Positions 18,294-27,967 of a stretch of 64,000 nucleotides of DNA are shown one piece after another. Made by a program: the position numbers and the translations under genes. Where the stretch lies: the NCBI GenBank assembly GCA_910578095.1, contig CAJTOZ010000012.1:8958-72957 (forward strand). The letters are read 5' to 3'. Within the stretch, counting starts at the first letter, position 1. Each line of letters starts with the position of its first letter. This DNA is from an uncultured Muribaculaceae bacterium (GTDB lineage Bacteria > Bacteroidota > Bacteroidia > Bacteroidales > Muribaculaceae). The notes below the pieces were generated by a model. It did not search any database and was not told where the DNA came from. It worked only from the letters and a program-made list of their open reading frames with translations.

Positions 18294-21200
18294 TTAGAAA
18301 GCGAGGTTAAGACCGAGAGTGAATGTGCGGGGCGTGGGGTAGCGGCCGCGGTCGATGTTCTGCAGGAGCGAGCTCTGGTTGTAGGCACCGATTTCGGGGT
18401 CGTAGCCCTTGTACTTGGTGAAGGTGTACACGTTCTGCACGTTGAAATAAATCTTGGCGTTCTGCAGGAATGCCTTCTTTGCCCAGGCCGACGGGAGAGT
18501 GTAGCCCAGCGAGATGTTCTGGATGCGCAGGTAGGTGGCATCCTCAATCCAGCGGTCGCTCATGCGCTGGTTCATGTTGGCGTCGAGGTTGCTGAAGCGG
18601 GGGATACCGTTGCTGCCGGGAGCCAGCATCAGGTTGGCGATCTCATCGCCGCCATTCGGGTCGATGCGGATAGCCTGTGCGCGGTTGAGCACATCGGTGC
18701 TCTGGTTGTCCCAGATGGAGCTGAGACCTTCCACGCGCGAGCGGGCCCAGTTGAGGATATCGCCGCCGAACTGACCGGTAAGACCGATGTTCAGCTCGAT
18801 GCCTTTATATGTAAAGGTGTTGGTCCAGCCGTACACGAGATCGGGGTTCGGGTCGCCGATCACTTTCTGGTCGGCATCGTTGATGATACCGTCGCCGTTC
18901 TGGTCCACGAACTTGATGTCGCCGATCCATGCGCCGCTCACCTTGTCGATCTTGTTGTTGTAGGCTTCGCTACCGCCGGTCTGTGTGGCCCAGCCTACGA
19001 TTTCAGCTTCGTTCTGGAAGAGGCCGTCGGTCTCGTAGCCGTAGAACACGCCCATGGGCTCGCCCACCTTGAACATGGTGGCTGTGCCGAATGCGTTGAA
19101 CCAGTCGATTTTGCCGTAGATGATCTGCGAATCCTCGTTGAGGGCCACGATCTTGTTGCGGTTGTGCGAGAGAGTGACGGAGGAGCTCCAGTTGAAGTCC
19201 TTAGTGGTGACGGGAATAGCGTTGATCTGCACGTCCACACCGGTGTTGCGGGTCTGGCCCACGTTGGCATAGGGAGGTGCGATGCTGCCCCACACGTCGT
19301 CGCCGCTCGGGCCGATATGGCCGGGCACGAACATCTGCATCAGGAGGTCCTGGGTCTGCTTGCGGTACCAGTCGACGGTGAAGCTCAGACGGTTGTCGAG
19401 CACGGCGAAGTCAAGACCGATATTGTACTGCTCGGAAGCCTCCCACTTGATGTTGGGGTTGGCGAGGTTCTGAGGTATATAGCCGGTGCCGAAGGGGGTC
19501 AGCACGGTCTGCATGCCCGAGCCGTAGCGGTAGGTGTCGATGTTGCTGTTGCCCACCTTACCGTAGCCGAGACGGAGTTTCAGGTTGTTGAGCCAGTTGA
19601 CGTCCTCAAACCACTTTTCCTGGTTGATACGCCATGCCAGGGCCACCGAGGGGAAAGTACCCCACTTGTTGTTGCGGCCGAACTTGGAGCTACCGTCGCG
19701 ACGGATAGTGGCAGTGAGGAGGTAGCGGTTGTCGAAGCCGTAGTTGGCACGGGCAAAGAACGAAGCAGTGCTGCTGGCATCTTTCCAGCCGCTGTTGCTC
19801 TGGAACTCGCCATCCTCGCCCATCACGTGCACGTAGTCGTTGGAGAAGTTCTTCTTGATGAGCTGTGTGCCTTCCCAGCTGCTCTTGGAGGCTTCGAAAC
19901 CGGCCATCACAGTTACGTCGTGCTTCTCGTTGAAGAGCTGATGGTAGGTGATGTAGTCTTTCTGCATCCAGTAGAAGTTGTGGTCTTCACGCTGCATCAT
20001 ACGGTTGGTATCGTTGCCGTTCACACCGAACTTATAGGTGGGCTGGAACGATTTGTTCTGGTTCTGCGATGCGTCGAAAGCATATTCGGCGCGGAAGGTG
20101 AAGTACTTCAGGAAGTCGGCGTTCACATAGAAGTTACCGGTCACGCGCTGGCGGAGCAGCGTGTTGTTGGTGATGAGTGCCATCGCCACGGGATTGTACT
20201 TGGAGGCGGCATTCACGGTGTTCGGGCCGGCCCAGTTGCCGTCGAAATCGCGCACGGGAATGGAGGGCATCATGGTCATGGCCTGCATGATGATACCGTC
20301 GTTACCGTCCTGACGGGTGATGGTCTCGTCGGTGCGGGTATAGGCCAGAGAGCCACCCACCTTGAGCCACTTGGTGAAGTTGTTGTCGATGTTGAAGCGG
20401 GTGTTGAAGCGGGTGAAGTCGGAACCGATCACGGTACCTTCCTGCTTCATCCAGCCGGCGCTCATGGCGAAGACAGTCTTGTCGTTGCCGCCGGTCACGC
20501 CCACCTGGTGGCTCTGCATGAAGCCGGTGCGGAAGATTTCATCCTGCCAGTCGGTGCCGGCGCCGAGCAGGCTCGGATCGGAGTACATCTTGTCGTAGTT
20601 CGAGTCGTTGATTATGCCCTCGTTGTAGAGCTGGGTCTGATAGGCTGCGTACTCGCGCAGGTCCATCATGTCGAGGCGCTTGGCTGTCTGCTGCCATGCC
20701 ACATAACCGTCGTAGGTGATGTTGGTGTGGCCGGCGGAGCCGCGGCGCGTAGTAACCATTACTACGCCATTGGCGCCTGCGGCGCCATAGATGGCGCAGG
20801 CCGAGGCGTCCTTGAGCACGTCGATGCTCACGATGTCGCTCGGGGCGATGGAGGCGAGGGGGTTGACGGTGGTCTGGCCGTTGGAGCCACCCATCCATTC
20901 AAAACCGCCGATGCTGGTGCTGCCGCCCATGGGCACACCGTCGATGATGTAGAGAGGTTCGTTCGAAGAGTTCAGCGAGCTTGCACCGCGGATGCGCACG
21001 GAGGTTGCACCGCCGGGAGCACCGGAGTTCTGCGTCACCTGCACACCGGCCACCTTGCCCTGGAGCATCTGGTCGGCGTTGGTCACGATGGTCTGACGCA
21101 TCTGATCTTCGGAAAGCGATGCCACCGAACCGGTGATATCACTGCGTTTCTGTGTGCCGTAGCCCACAACCACGAGCTCTTCAAGAGCTTCGCTGGTGGC

Positions 21201-21500
21201 TTCGAGAGTCACTTCGACTTTCGTACGGCCTTTGAGAGCGACTTCCTTGGTCTGAAGACCGATGTAGGAAATCACAAGTGTGGCGTCGGCACTTTTCACC
21301 TTGATGGTGAAATTGCCGTCGATGTCGGTGGTCACACCGCCGGTCTGGCCTTTTTCAACTACAGACGCGCCGATAACGGTTTCGCCCGTGTTGTCGTAGA
21401 CCGTTCCCGTAACTGTGACCTGCGCCGTCAGGCTCATTGACACCATTGCGAAGAGTGCCAGAAGCAAGAGCTTGACGTTCAGTTTGCTACTTGTTTTCAT
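18294..21500 (-). CDS. SusC/RagA TonB-dependent transporter (mannan locus)
   Basis: 1068 residues. Signal peptide, CarboxypepD_reg-like domain (VTVTGTVYDNTGETVIGASV), a TonB-box-like segment before ELVVVGYGTQKRSDITGSV, plug domain (DQMLQGKVAGVQVTQNSGAPG; IRGASSLNSSNEPLYIIDG) and a 22-strand barrel ending in RTFTLGLNLAF, with the terminal Phe needed for outer-membrane insertion. It imports mannan oligosaccharides with TonB energy. It has no N-terminal STN domain, so signalling to an anti-sigma factor is not expected. It is the first gene of the cluster; promoter elements are at 21606-21641. Confidence 0.96.
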   Translation of the reverse strand: MKTSSKLNVKLLLLALFAMVSMSLTAQVTVTGTVYDNTGETVIGASVVEKGQTGGVTTDIDGNFTIKVKSADATLVISYIGLQTKEVALKGRTKVEVTLEATSEALEELVVVGYGTQKRSDITGSVASLSEDQMRQTIVTNADQMLQGKVAGVQVTQNSGAPGGATSVRIRGASSLNSSNEPLYIIDGVPMGGSTSIGGFEWMGGSNGQTTVNPLASIAPSDIVSIDVLKDASACAIYGAAGANGVVMVTTRRGSAGHTNITYDGYVAWQQTAKRLDMMDLREYAAYQTQLYNEGIINDSNYDKMYSDPSLLGAGTDWQDEIFRTGFMQSHQVGVTGGNDKTVFAMSAGWMKQEGTVIGSDFTRFNTRFNIDNNFTKWLKVGGSLAYTRTDETITRQDGNDGIIMQAMTMMPSIPVRDFDGNWAGPNTVNAASKYNPVAMALITNNTLLRQRVTGNFYVNADFLKYFTFRAEYAFDASQNQNKSFQPTYKFGVNGNDTNRMMQREDHNFYWMQKDYITYHQLFNEKHDVTVMAGFEASKSSWEGTQLIKKNFSNDYVHVMGEDGEFQSNSGWKDASSTASFFARANYGFDNRYLLTATIRRDGSSKFGRNNKWGTFPSVALAWRINQEKWFEDVNWLNNLKLRLGYGKVGNSNIDTYRYGSGMQTVLTPFGTGYIPQNLANPNIKWEASEQYNIGLDFAVLDNRLSFTVDWYRKQTQDLLMQMFVPGHIGPSGDDVWGSIAPPYANVGQTRNTGVDVQINAIPVTTKDFNWSSSVTLSHNRNKIVALNEDSQIIYGKIDWFNAFGTATMFKVGEPMGVFYGYETDGLFQNEAEIVGWATQTGGSEAYNNKIDKVSGAWIGDIKFVDQNGDGIINDADQKVIGDPNPDLVYGWTNTFTYKGIELNIGLTGQFGGDILNWARSRVEGLSSIWDNQSTDVLNRAQAIRIDPNGGDEIANLMLAPGSNGIPRFSNLDANMNQRMSDRWIEDATYLRIQNISLGYTLPSAWAKKAFLQNAKIYFNVQNVYTFTKYKGYDPEIGAYNQSSLLQNIDRGRYPTPRTFTLGLNLAF

Positions 21501-21605
21501 GAACAGCTTTTAAAAGGTTAAGTTATGGATTGGTTTTGATTGATTGTACATGTTATTATATATATGTGTGCTTTTACAATGACGGTTTAAGGGTATTTAG
21601 CGATA

Positions 21606-21641
21606 CAAAGGTAGTACTATTTTTATTATAAATATAGTACT
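21606..21641 (-). promoter_or_regulatory. SusC promoter -7 box with overlapping 29-bp palindrome
   Basis: Minus-strand TACCTTTG (21606-21613) matches the -7 box, but no TTTG lies at the normal -33 distance. That place is taken by a 29-bp near-perfect palindrome (21613-21641), two 14-nt arms AGTACTATTTTTAT/ATAAATATAGTACT around one base with one mismatch. It is a candidate activator or repressor site. The rest of 21501-21875 is AT-rich leader with no gene. Confidence 0.6.
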
Positions 21642-21876
21642 TTTTTATCTTTAACTATGCAAAACACAACTTATGTTAAATAACAGCATTTTATCTTAGT
21701 TTTAACGGCTGTTAATTATATTTTGGCGAATTTAGACCGCCGGAACTTACATTTTTATCATATTTCTCCGCTCAAGACGGCTGTACAACACATTCCGTGC
21801 AAAAATCACATCAATCCACATTTTTCGGCATACTGATATTATTTTATCATTTTGTTGAAATAATATTAGCCATAAA

Positions 21877-21914
21877 ACACAGCCCGGGCGCGAGCATTCA
21901 CGTCCGGGCTGTGT
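21877..21914 (-). terminator. Terminator after the second mannan operon
   Basis: ACACAGCCCGGGCG / CGTCCGGGCTGTGT stem (one G-U-type mismatch) with a 10-nt loop, followed on the minus strand by TTTTATGG. It lies 28 nt beyond the CE7 stop and isolates this operon from the susC operon downstream. Confidence 0.8.
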
Positions 21915-21942
21915 TATTGCGGGAGAAAAGCAGGCAGGAATG

Positions 21943-23181
21943 TCACCACTTGCCGAAGAAGGCATCGCGGCGGGAATTCCAGTCGGAATAATCCACCGTA
22001 TGGCCGCAGTCGCGATAGATGCGCAGCTCCTTGGGGGATGTGATGAGATTATAGCCCGACATATTCGTGTGCGGCGGGCACACAGGGTCCTGCAACCCTA
22101 TACCCATGAACACAGGACACTCGATGCGGCGCGCAAGATTCTTGATGTCGAAGTAGGAAAGATTCCTATACATCTGCCCGTCGGAAAGACCGAGTTCCGA
22201 TGCAGCCTCTTTCACAGCCGACGCCGGCCACCCCACGATGCGGAAATAGTCGGGAAAATCGCTCATGAACGGAATGTACGGAGCGATGGCGCGCAAGCGG
22301 CCGTCGCCGAGTGCTGCAGCGACAAGCGTCAGAGCTCCGCCCTGACTGCCACCCTCGGCATACAGGCGCTCTTTGTCGGCGCCGGGTAGCTGCTCGAGCA
22401 CATCGAGAGCACGCACGGCATCCATATAGGCGCCCTTATAATAATATGTGTCGGGATCGTCGAGATGATAGCGTATCCAGTCGCCATAGCTGTTGCGCGG
22501 CTCGCTGAAGAACTGCCCGCGCACACTGGCCTGCATCTCTATCCAGTCGGGGCGCCCATCGGCATCGAGGGACCATGGCTTGCCTCCGTAGCCGTTGAAA
22601 TACACCTGGGCAGGATATTTTCCGGGCTGCTTCGGGATGGCCACACAGGCGTCTATCGTGTCGCCGCCCCACGAGCGGTAGGTACACATGTAGATGTCGC
22701 GTTTCTCGCCACAGCGCTCGGGCACAAGTGTCAGCGTGAGGTCCACGGGCACCTGCGCAAGCTCGGCTTTGGCCCGCGCCCAGAATTCGTCGAAATCAGG
22801 CTGAGCATCGGGCAACGACACTATATTGGTAGGCTCGTAGCCTATGACGAATTCCTCCACCACATTGCCGTCGTCGGCCACGTAGCAACGGTAGAAGCCG
22901 GGATTGGCAATCGGAAGATCGATGCTCATCCGGGCCGGAAGCTGCACGGCGCATACGGTGTCGAACACAGCCACATCGCTCATGGTGTCGGCGGTGAGCC
23001 ACACATGCAGTTCGGCGGCATTCGCACCACCGGTGGTATCGCTGAGCGAGAGATTGAGCACGGGGCGCTCAGGGGCGTTCCACCACAGATCGTGGCTCTT
23101 ATCCACCTCCACGCCCATGTGGCGCGCTCCGGCACCCGAGGCTGCCAGCGCCACAAGCGATAATATAAAAAGCTTTTTCAT
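21943..23181 (-). CDS. CE7-type acetyl (xylan/mannan) esterase
   Basis: 412 residues with a signal peptide (ending near SGAGARH). An N-terminal beta-domain (about residues 22-118) precedes an AXE1/CE7 alpha/beta-hydrolase. RGQFF (oxyanion region, RGQ motif), the nucleophile Ser279 in EGGSQGG, Asp365 in GLQDPVCPP and His394 in CGHTVDY form the expected triad. CE7 enzymes deacetylate acetylated xylan fragments and cephalosporin-like esters; here the neighbours point to acetylated mannan oligosaccharides. It is the last gene of the operon that starts with GH36 and is followed by a terminator. Confidence 0.87.
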   Translation of the reverse strand: MKKLFILSLVALAASGAGARHMGVEVDKSHDLWWNAPERPVLNLSLSDTTGGANAAELHVWLTADTMSDVAVFDTVCAVQLPARMSIDLPIANPGFYRCYVADDGNVVEEFVIGYEPTNIVSLPDAQPDFDEFWARAKAELAQVPVDLTLTLVPERCGEKRDIYMCTYRSWGGDTIDACVAIPKQPGKYPAQVYFNGYGGKPWSLDADGRPDWIEMQASVRGQFFSEPRNSYGDWIRYHLDDPDTYYYKGAYMDAVRALDVLEQLPGADKERLYAEGGSQGGALTLVAAALGDGRLRAIAPYIPFMSDFPDYFRIVGWPASAVKEAASELGLSDGQMYRNLSYFDIKNLARRIECPVFMGIGLQDPVCPPHTNMSGYNLITSPKELRIYRDCGHTVDYSDWNSRRDAFFGKW

Positions 23182-23220
23182 TTTTCTTACTATAGTCTAT
23201 CCGCAAAAAAACGGCAATTG

Positions 23221-24534
23221 CTACTTACGTTTTATAGCTTCCACACTCTCACGTATTATGGCAAGAGTGGTGGAATCGGATGCAAATACAGAGTTCAGTC
23301 CCTGCGGCTCCTGAGCCGGATCGCAGGTATAATCGTCCCACGGCTGCCAGTTTTCATGTGCCGGAACGCCATAGCCTCCCCACCCCCAGAAGTTGCAACC
23401 GTTGATCATTCCGGACGTGGCTATGAGGTTGAACACGCGGCTGTAGAACGCATCACGTCCGGTGGTGGGCGAACCCGGCGCATAGCTCATGCTGTCGCGC
23501 GGATAGCCGAATTCCTCGAGCACCAGCGGCTTGCCGGCGGCATGCATGGCCTCGTAGTGCGGAGAGATGTAGGCCACGGTCTTCTCAAAGGCATGGTCCA
23601 CGCTGTCGGTGAGCGTCTCGGCGCGTACCCAGCTCCAGTTGTAAGGCCACAGGTGCAGGATGCCGTAATCTATTTCGGGGGCCTCGTGTATCTTGCGCCA
23701 CAGATCCATATCGTACTCGCATCCGTGGATGCCCTCGCTACCGGTGCTCACCATGTGGTTGGGGTCCACACTCTTTATGGCTCGCGCGGTGGCTATTATA
23801 TAGTCGGCGAACGCAGCTTTCGTGACACTGTCGCCGGCAAAAGCCCTTGGCTCATTGGCCACCTGCCACGACATCAGCGCCGGGCTTTCGGCGTAGGGAC
23901 GCCCGGTGTAGCGGTTGGTACGCCCTGCAATATTGCGCGCATGGGTTATGGCCAGAGCCGTGGCGGAATCGTTGGTCACGAATTTCGACATCGCCTCCAT
24001 ATAGGCCGGATAGCCGTCGATTGCAGGATTGGGTTGCTTTCCGGCGCCGGCCCATTCAAGATAGGTGCCGTAACCGCCGCTCCATTCCCAGGCATTGTTG
24101 AGAAACAGCACCGCCTTCATTCCACGCTTCTCAAGTTCGGCCATGAGATAGTCGAGACCATCGAGAATGGTATCGTTATAAACTCCGGGAGCCGTCTGAA
24201 GCACGGGCATGATGTGAGATGGCTGCCCTTCTTCGCCGTCGCCGCCAACGAGCACACGCAGATTGTCTATGCCGGTGCTCTGCAGCAGGTCGAGCTCACG
24301 GGCGAGACGGGCGCGGTCGCCGCCGCGGCCTTCGGAGCCGAGAATGGCGCCATACCAGAAATTGGTGCCCACGTAGCGGTAGACGGAATCGCCGATATAG
24401 AACTCACCGTCGGCCACACGCACAAACTCGGGAGCAGCCTCCGCGGCACCTTGAGCGGAACCGCACATTGAGAACCCGGCACCGGCCAGAAACGCGCCGG
24501 CACCGCAAGCTATAGCATAAAGTATCTTTTTCAT
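23221..24534 (-). CDS. GH5_7-type endo-beta-1,4-mannanase
   Basis: 437 residues. The export signal has a possible lipobox (FSMC, Cys24). The GH5 barrel shows the mannanase pattern YRYVGTNFWYGAILG, LDYLMAELEKRGMKAVLFLNN, acid/base Glu228 in WQVANEPRAF, a histidine in GSEGIHG and the nucleophile in LVLEEFGYPRD (Glu340/341). WEWSGGYGTYLEWAG supplies substrate-binding aromatics. Subfamily 7 contains eukaryotic and bacterial beta-mannanases. It lies 4 nt from the SASA esterase gene upstream and 39 nt from CE7 downstream. It differs in fold family from the two GH26 enzymes, giving the locus two unrelated mannanase types. Confidence 0.88.
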   Translation of the reverse strand: MKKILYAIACGAGAFLAGAGFSMCGSAQGAAEAAPEFVRVADGEFYIGDSVYRYVGTNFWYGAILGSEGRGGDRARLARELDLLQSTGIDNLRVLVGGDGEEGQPSHIMPVLQTAPGVYNDTILDGLDYLMAELEKRGMKAVLFLNNAWEWSGGYGTYLEWAGAGKQPNPAIDGYPAYMEAMSKFVTNDSATALAITHARNIAGRTNRYTGRPYAESPALMSWQVANEPRAFAGDSVTKAAFADYIIATARAIKSVDPNHMVSTGSEGIHGCEYDMDLWRKIHEAPEIDYGILHLWPYNWSWVRAETLTDSVDHAFEKTVAYISPHYEAMHAAGKPLVLEEFGYPRDSMSYAPGSPTTGRDAFYSRVFNLIATSGMINGCNFWGWGGYGVPAHENWQPWDDYTCDPAQEPQGLNSVFASDSTTLAIIRESVEAIKRK

Positions 24535-24537
24535 GAT

Positions 24538-26022
24538 TCAACGGCGTTTTACCGGCGGCTGTTTACCGCCGAAGCATGTGGGCATGGGCGTGGGCGCGGA
24601 GGTGCGGAACGGGATAAGCGGCAGCCCCATCATATTGTGCACCTTGCCGACGGCAAAGTTCTTGAAGCAATACCGCACTTCCTTTATTTCACCGGCCTCG
24701 GGGCAGGTGATGTGAATATCGCGCGAGGTCAGCCCCTCATAGGCGGTGGCGGGGTGCCACACACCATCGGCGCCACAGGCTTCAAAGCCTTCAAGGTATT
24801 GGTTGGGGGTGAAGCCGTCGTCGGCCCCGGTGAAGCGCAGCGTGGCTTTGTCGCCATCTACATCCATTTCCTTGAAGCGGGGGTAATTGACAGGCATGCC
24901 CTCTATGCCGTAAGCATCGGCGGCGGCCATCCACGACAGACGCTCGCCTATCTCGCGTTTCTTGCTGGCATGCACATCCTCCACCTCATGGGGATACACC
25001 AGATCGGAGGTGCACACTACGGCACTGCGCGGCGTTATGGCTGCCGCACGGTGTTGCCCCTCGCGGAAAAGGGCCGCATAGTCGGCATCGGGAGCGCCGT
25101 AATTCCAGCCGGGGAGCTCCACAAAGTAGAATGGCAACTCGCCCAGCCCCCACAGCTCGCGCCAATGCTGCACCATGTCGCGCTGACGCTTGGGATATTC
25201 CTCATGCTGGCCCACATTGCTCTCGCCCTGATTCCACAGGAATCCTTTTATGGTGTAGCGGTGCAGGGGGAGCAGCATGGAATTGTACCGCACCGCGGCG
25301 CGATGCCACTCATCCACTTTTTTCGTCCCGTCCTTCTCGGCTTGCACGTCCTCGCCCTCCAGAGCGTTGACCATATCTTCGGGCATCCAGCTTTCGAGCC
25401 TGGAGCCACCGTAGGAGCAGGATATCACACCCACAGGCACGCCGAGGATATCCGAAAGCGAAGAGGCGAAGAAGTAGGCCAGCGCGCTGAATTCGCCGGC
25501 ATTGGCCGGTTTGCTTTCTTTCCATGCGCCGGCTGTCTCGCGCTGAGGCTCATAGTCGCCGGTCTTTGGCACTGTGGCCACACGCACTCCCGGCGTGGAG
25601 CCGCTATAGGCGATGGCACGTCCGCCACCTTCCACAGGCTGTGTGAAAAAGCCGCGCAGAGGCATCTCCATATTGCTCTGGCCGGAGCAGAACCACACCT
25701 CGCCGATGAGCACATTGCCAAGGGTGATGTCGGAGCCGTCGCCGGAGATTCGGACAGAATGCGGGGCAAAAGTAGCCGCAGGAGTGGGCAGCGTGAGCTC
25801 CCACAACCCATCGGCACCGGCGGTAGCGCTTGCTGTCTGTCCGGAAGGCATCCACGAGGCGGAGGCGCTGATTTCGGCGCCGGGCGTGGCCCAGCCCCAC
25901 AGGCGGGCGTCGGTCTGCTGCTGAAGCACCATATTGTCGCCTACGATATCGGGCAGATGTATCTCGGCCACGGCTGCCGATGCCGCAAGAGATGCGGCAG
26001 CGAATAAAAGCGTACGTTTCAT
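24538..26022 (-). CDS. SGNH (sialate O-acetylesterase-like) carbohydrate esterase
   Basis: 494 residues with a signal peptide (ending near AVAEIHLP). It has the SASA-family layout: N-terminal VGDNMVLQQ and jelly-roll insertion, then the catalytic Ser116 in CSGQSNMEMP, a Gly oxyanion residue in SCSYGGSRLESW, NQGESN as block III, and SDLVYPHEVEDVH with the Asp/His pair. The family removes O-acetyl groups from sugars. In this context acetyl-mannan is the likely target, not sialic acid; no sialidase or sialate genes are present. Its start overlaps the GH5_2 stop by 4 nt (ATGA), showing translational coupling. Confidence 0.85.
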   Translation of the reverse strand: MKRTLLFAAASLAASAAVAEIHLPDIVGDNMVLQQQTDARLWGWATPGAEISASASWMPSGQTASATAGADGLWELTLPTPAATFAPHSVRISGDGSDITLGNVLIGEVWFCSGQSNMEMPLRGFFTQPVEGGGRAIAYSGSTPGVRVATVPKTGDYEPQRETAGAWKESKPANAGEFSALAYFFASSLSDILGVPVGVISCSYGGSRLESWMPEDMVNALEGEDVQAEKDGTKKVDEWHRAAVRYNSMLLPLHRYTIKGFLWNQGESNVGQHEEYPKRQRDMVQHWRELWGLGELPFYFVELPGWNYGAPDADYAALFREGQHRAAAITPRSAVVCTSDLVYPHEVEDVHASKKREIGERLSWMAAADAYGIEGMPVNYPRFKEMDVDGDKATLRFTGADDGFTPNQYLEGFEACGADGVWHPATAYEGLTSRDIHITCPEAGEIKEVRYCFKNFAVGKVHNMMGLPLIPFRTSAPTPMPTCFGGKQPPVKRR

Positions 26023-26972
26023 CGGTTGCGTTTAAGATAGTGTTTCACAAGCACCGCCCAGGGTTTCAGATCGCTGTCGCTCCACTCCATGCCATTGGAA
26101 GCGGCCGACGGGCGCAGCATGGAGCATGTCTCATCTTTGTCGCTGATGCTCCATGCTATCCACGATATACCGTTGCGGTCGGCATACTGCATCCATTCGT
26201 CCCACTCTTTCGGATTGATCACACCATCGCCGGTGTGCTCCATCGAGGCACATTCACTCATTATCAGCGGCAGCCCGAGCGAGCGGGCATAGTCGGCTTT
26301 GTCGCGGAGCCATTGGGTGTGCGTGGTAGCATAGTAGTGGAGGGAGTAGAGCAGATTGTCTATACCCTGTATCTGATCCTCGGCGGCTTTATCCACTTCC
26401 TGATCCCAGCGGGGCGTGGGCACCACGATGATGCCATCGGGGTCGAGAGCGCGTATCACGGGAATCAGCTCTTCCGCATATGCTTTGCATTCCGACCAGG
26501 GCACCTCCGTAGGTTCATTCCATATCTCATACATCACGTTGGGCAGATTACCGTACTTACCGGCCACATGCGTGAAAAAGCGCTTGGCATCGGCAAGCTT
26601 GTTGGGATGACTGTGGAAGTCGACGAGCACATAAGCGCCGTTGCGCACAGCGCCGCCAACTATAGAATCCACCACGGCGTAGGCCGCCACGCTGTCGCAG
26701 TCGAAGCCGCTGTCGAGATGCGCCACACCCACTGAGCAGCGCACCACATCGGCTCCCCAGTCGCGGGTGAGACGCTCTACGGTACCACCGTTGTAGAAAC
26801 GCGGCCACATATTGTGCCACCCCATGCTCACACCGCGCAACTGCACGGGCTGCCCGGCGGCATCCACCAGCTGCGTGCCTTCCACGCGCAACTGCCCGTG
26901 GCGTTCAACGGGTGTCTGCGCGGCAGCTGTGAGGGCGATAGCGGCCAATACGCCGCAAAGTACTTTTCTCAT
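26019..26972 (-). CDS. GH5_2-type endo-beta-1,4-glucanase / glucomannanase
   Basis: 317 residues with a signal peptide (cleavage after TAAAQ). The opening VERHGQLRVEGTQLVD followed by VQLRGVSMGWHNMWP is the typical cellulase subfamily 2 start. Acid/base Glu153 lies in YEIWNEPTEV, His/Tyr in SLHYYATTHT, and the nucleophile Glu240 in LIMSECASM. The subfamily holds mainly endoglucanases. In a mannan cluster it would fit cleavage of glucose-containing stretches of glucomannan, which is inference. It lies 20 nt downstream of the phosphomannose isomerase gene and overlaps the esterase gene. Confidence 0.85.
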   Translation of the reverse strand: MRKVLCGVLAAIALTAAAQTPVERHGQLRVEGTQLVDAAGQPVQLRGVSMGWHNMWPRFYNGGTVERLTRDWGADVVRCSVGVAHLDSGFDCDSVAAYAVVDSIVGGAVRNGAYVLVDFHSHPNKLADAKRFFTHVAGKYGNLPNVMYEIWNEPTEVPWSECKAYAEELIPVIRALDPDGIIVVPTPRWDQEVDKAAEDQIQGIDNLLYSLHYYATTHTQWLRDKADYARSLGLPLIMSECASMEHTGDGVINPKEWDEWMQYADRNGISWIAWSISDKDETCSMLRPSAASNGMEWSDSDLKPWAVLVKHYLKRNR

Positions 26973-26992
26973 ATTATAAATAAAGTGTGTGT

Positions 26993-27967
26993 TTATTTGA
27001 TAGTAATGACAAGAAGCGCACCGGCGGAATGCACGCTATGCTGGGGCGCTGCAGCGGCAAGCATGGCTGTGGTGCCGCGTCCCATGTGTGTGTGCGTGCC
27101 GTCGGGACCGGTGATCTCCGCCGGGCCGCCAACGGCCATAAGTATTGTAAAACTGTCGGGATTTCCGCCCACTTCGACTGTTCCGCCGGCCACATAATCG
27201 ACATTGAAATAGCGGCAGCTGACAGCGCCGGGGGTCGTACTGTCGTAACGGCGTGCCGTAGGCTCTACGGGATTGGGGAAGCGGTAGTCTATGGCATCGG
27301 CGGCGAGCTCGGTGTGAAGCTCGCGCGGACGGCCGTCGGCATCCAGACGCCCGTAGTCGTACACACGGTAGGTGATATCGCTTGTCTGCTGCACTTCAGC
27401 TATCAGCGTACCGGCCCCTATCGCATGCAACGTGCCTGCGGGAATGAAATAAAACTGTCCGGCCTCGGCCTCATGGGCGCCTATGCGCTCCATGATGGAG
27501 CCATCGGCGGCGGCAGCGGGATATTCCTCGCGTGAAAGGGGAGCTTGCAGACCGCTGTAGATATGGCTGCCGGGCTTGGCTGCGACCACATACCACATTT
27601 CCGTCTTGCCGGGCGAATTATGGCGCTCGGCGGCAAGAGCATCATCGGGATGCACCTGCACCGACAGATCGCGCTGCGCATCTATCAGTTTTATCAGCAG
27701 AGGAAACGTGGAGCCAAAACGCTCGGCGGCCACACGACCGGTGAAATCCACGCCATAGCGTGCCATCAGCTCACATATATTCACACCTGCGAGCGGGCCC
27801 TCGGCCACAACGCTCTCATGTCCCGGGACAGCCGAGATCTCCCAGCTTTCGCCCACTTTCTCGAGATCTATGCGCTCGCCCTTGAGGGCAGCGATGGCAT
27901 CGCCGCCCCATATCACGGATTTATAATAAGGTTTGAAAAAAATCGGTTTGAAAAGTTCGTTTTTCAT
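26993..27967 (-). CDS. manA: Mannose-6-phosphate isomerase, class I
   Basis: 324 residues, cytoplasmic cupin metalloenzyme interconverting mannose-6-phosphate and fructose-6-phosphate. The start KPIFFKPYYKSVIWGG is characteristic of the short type I form. Zinc ligands are seen in VQVHPDDALA and KTEMWYVV, and a later His in GTLHAIGAGTLIAEVQQTSD. It channels the mannose released by GH130 and mannosidases into glycolysis, so a metabolic gene is embedded among the exported enzymes. The start overlaps the GH36 stop by 4 nt. The symbol follows E. coli usage, not the B. fragilis GH26 manA. Confidence 0.93.
   Translation of the reverse strand: MKNELFKPIFFKPYYKSVIWGGDAIAALKGERIDLEKVGESWEISAVPGHESVVAEGPLAGVNICELMARYGVDFTGRVAAERFGSTFPLLIKLIDAQRDLSVQVHPDDALAAERHNSPGKTEMWYVVAAKPGSHIYSGLQAPLSREEYPAAAADGSIMERIGAHEAEAGQFYFIPAGTLHAIGAGTLIAEVQQTSDITYRVYDYGRLDADGRPRELHTELAADAIDYRFPNPVEPTARRYDSTTPGAVSCRYFNVDYVAGGTVEVGGNPDSFTILMAVGGPAEITGPDGTHTHMGRGTTAMLAAAAPQHSVHSAGALLVITIK

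Noticed and set aside
24538..26022. Sialic-acid catabolism from the sialate O-acetylesterase-like gene
   Set aside because: No sialidase, lyase or sialate transporter is present; the operon is otherwise a mannan system.
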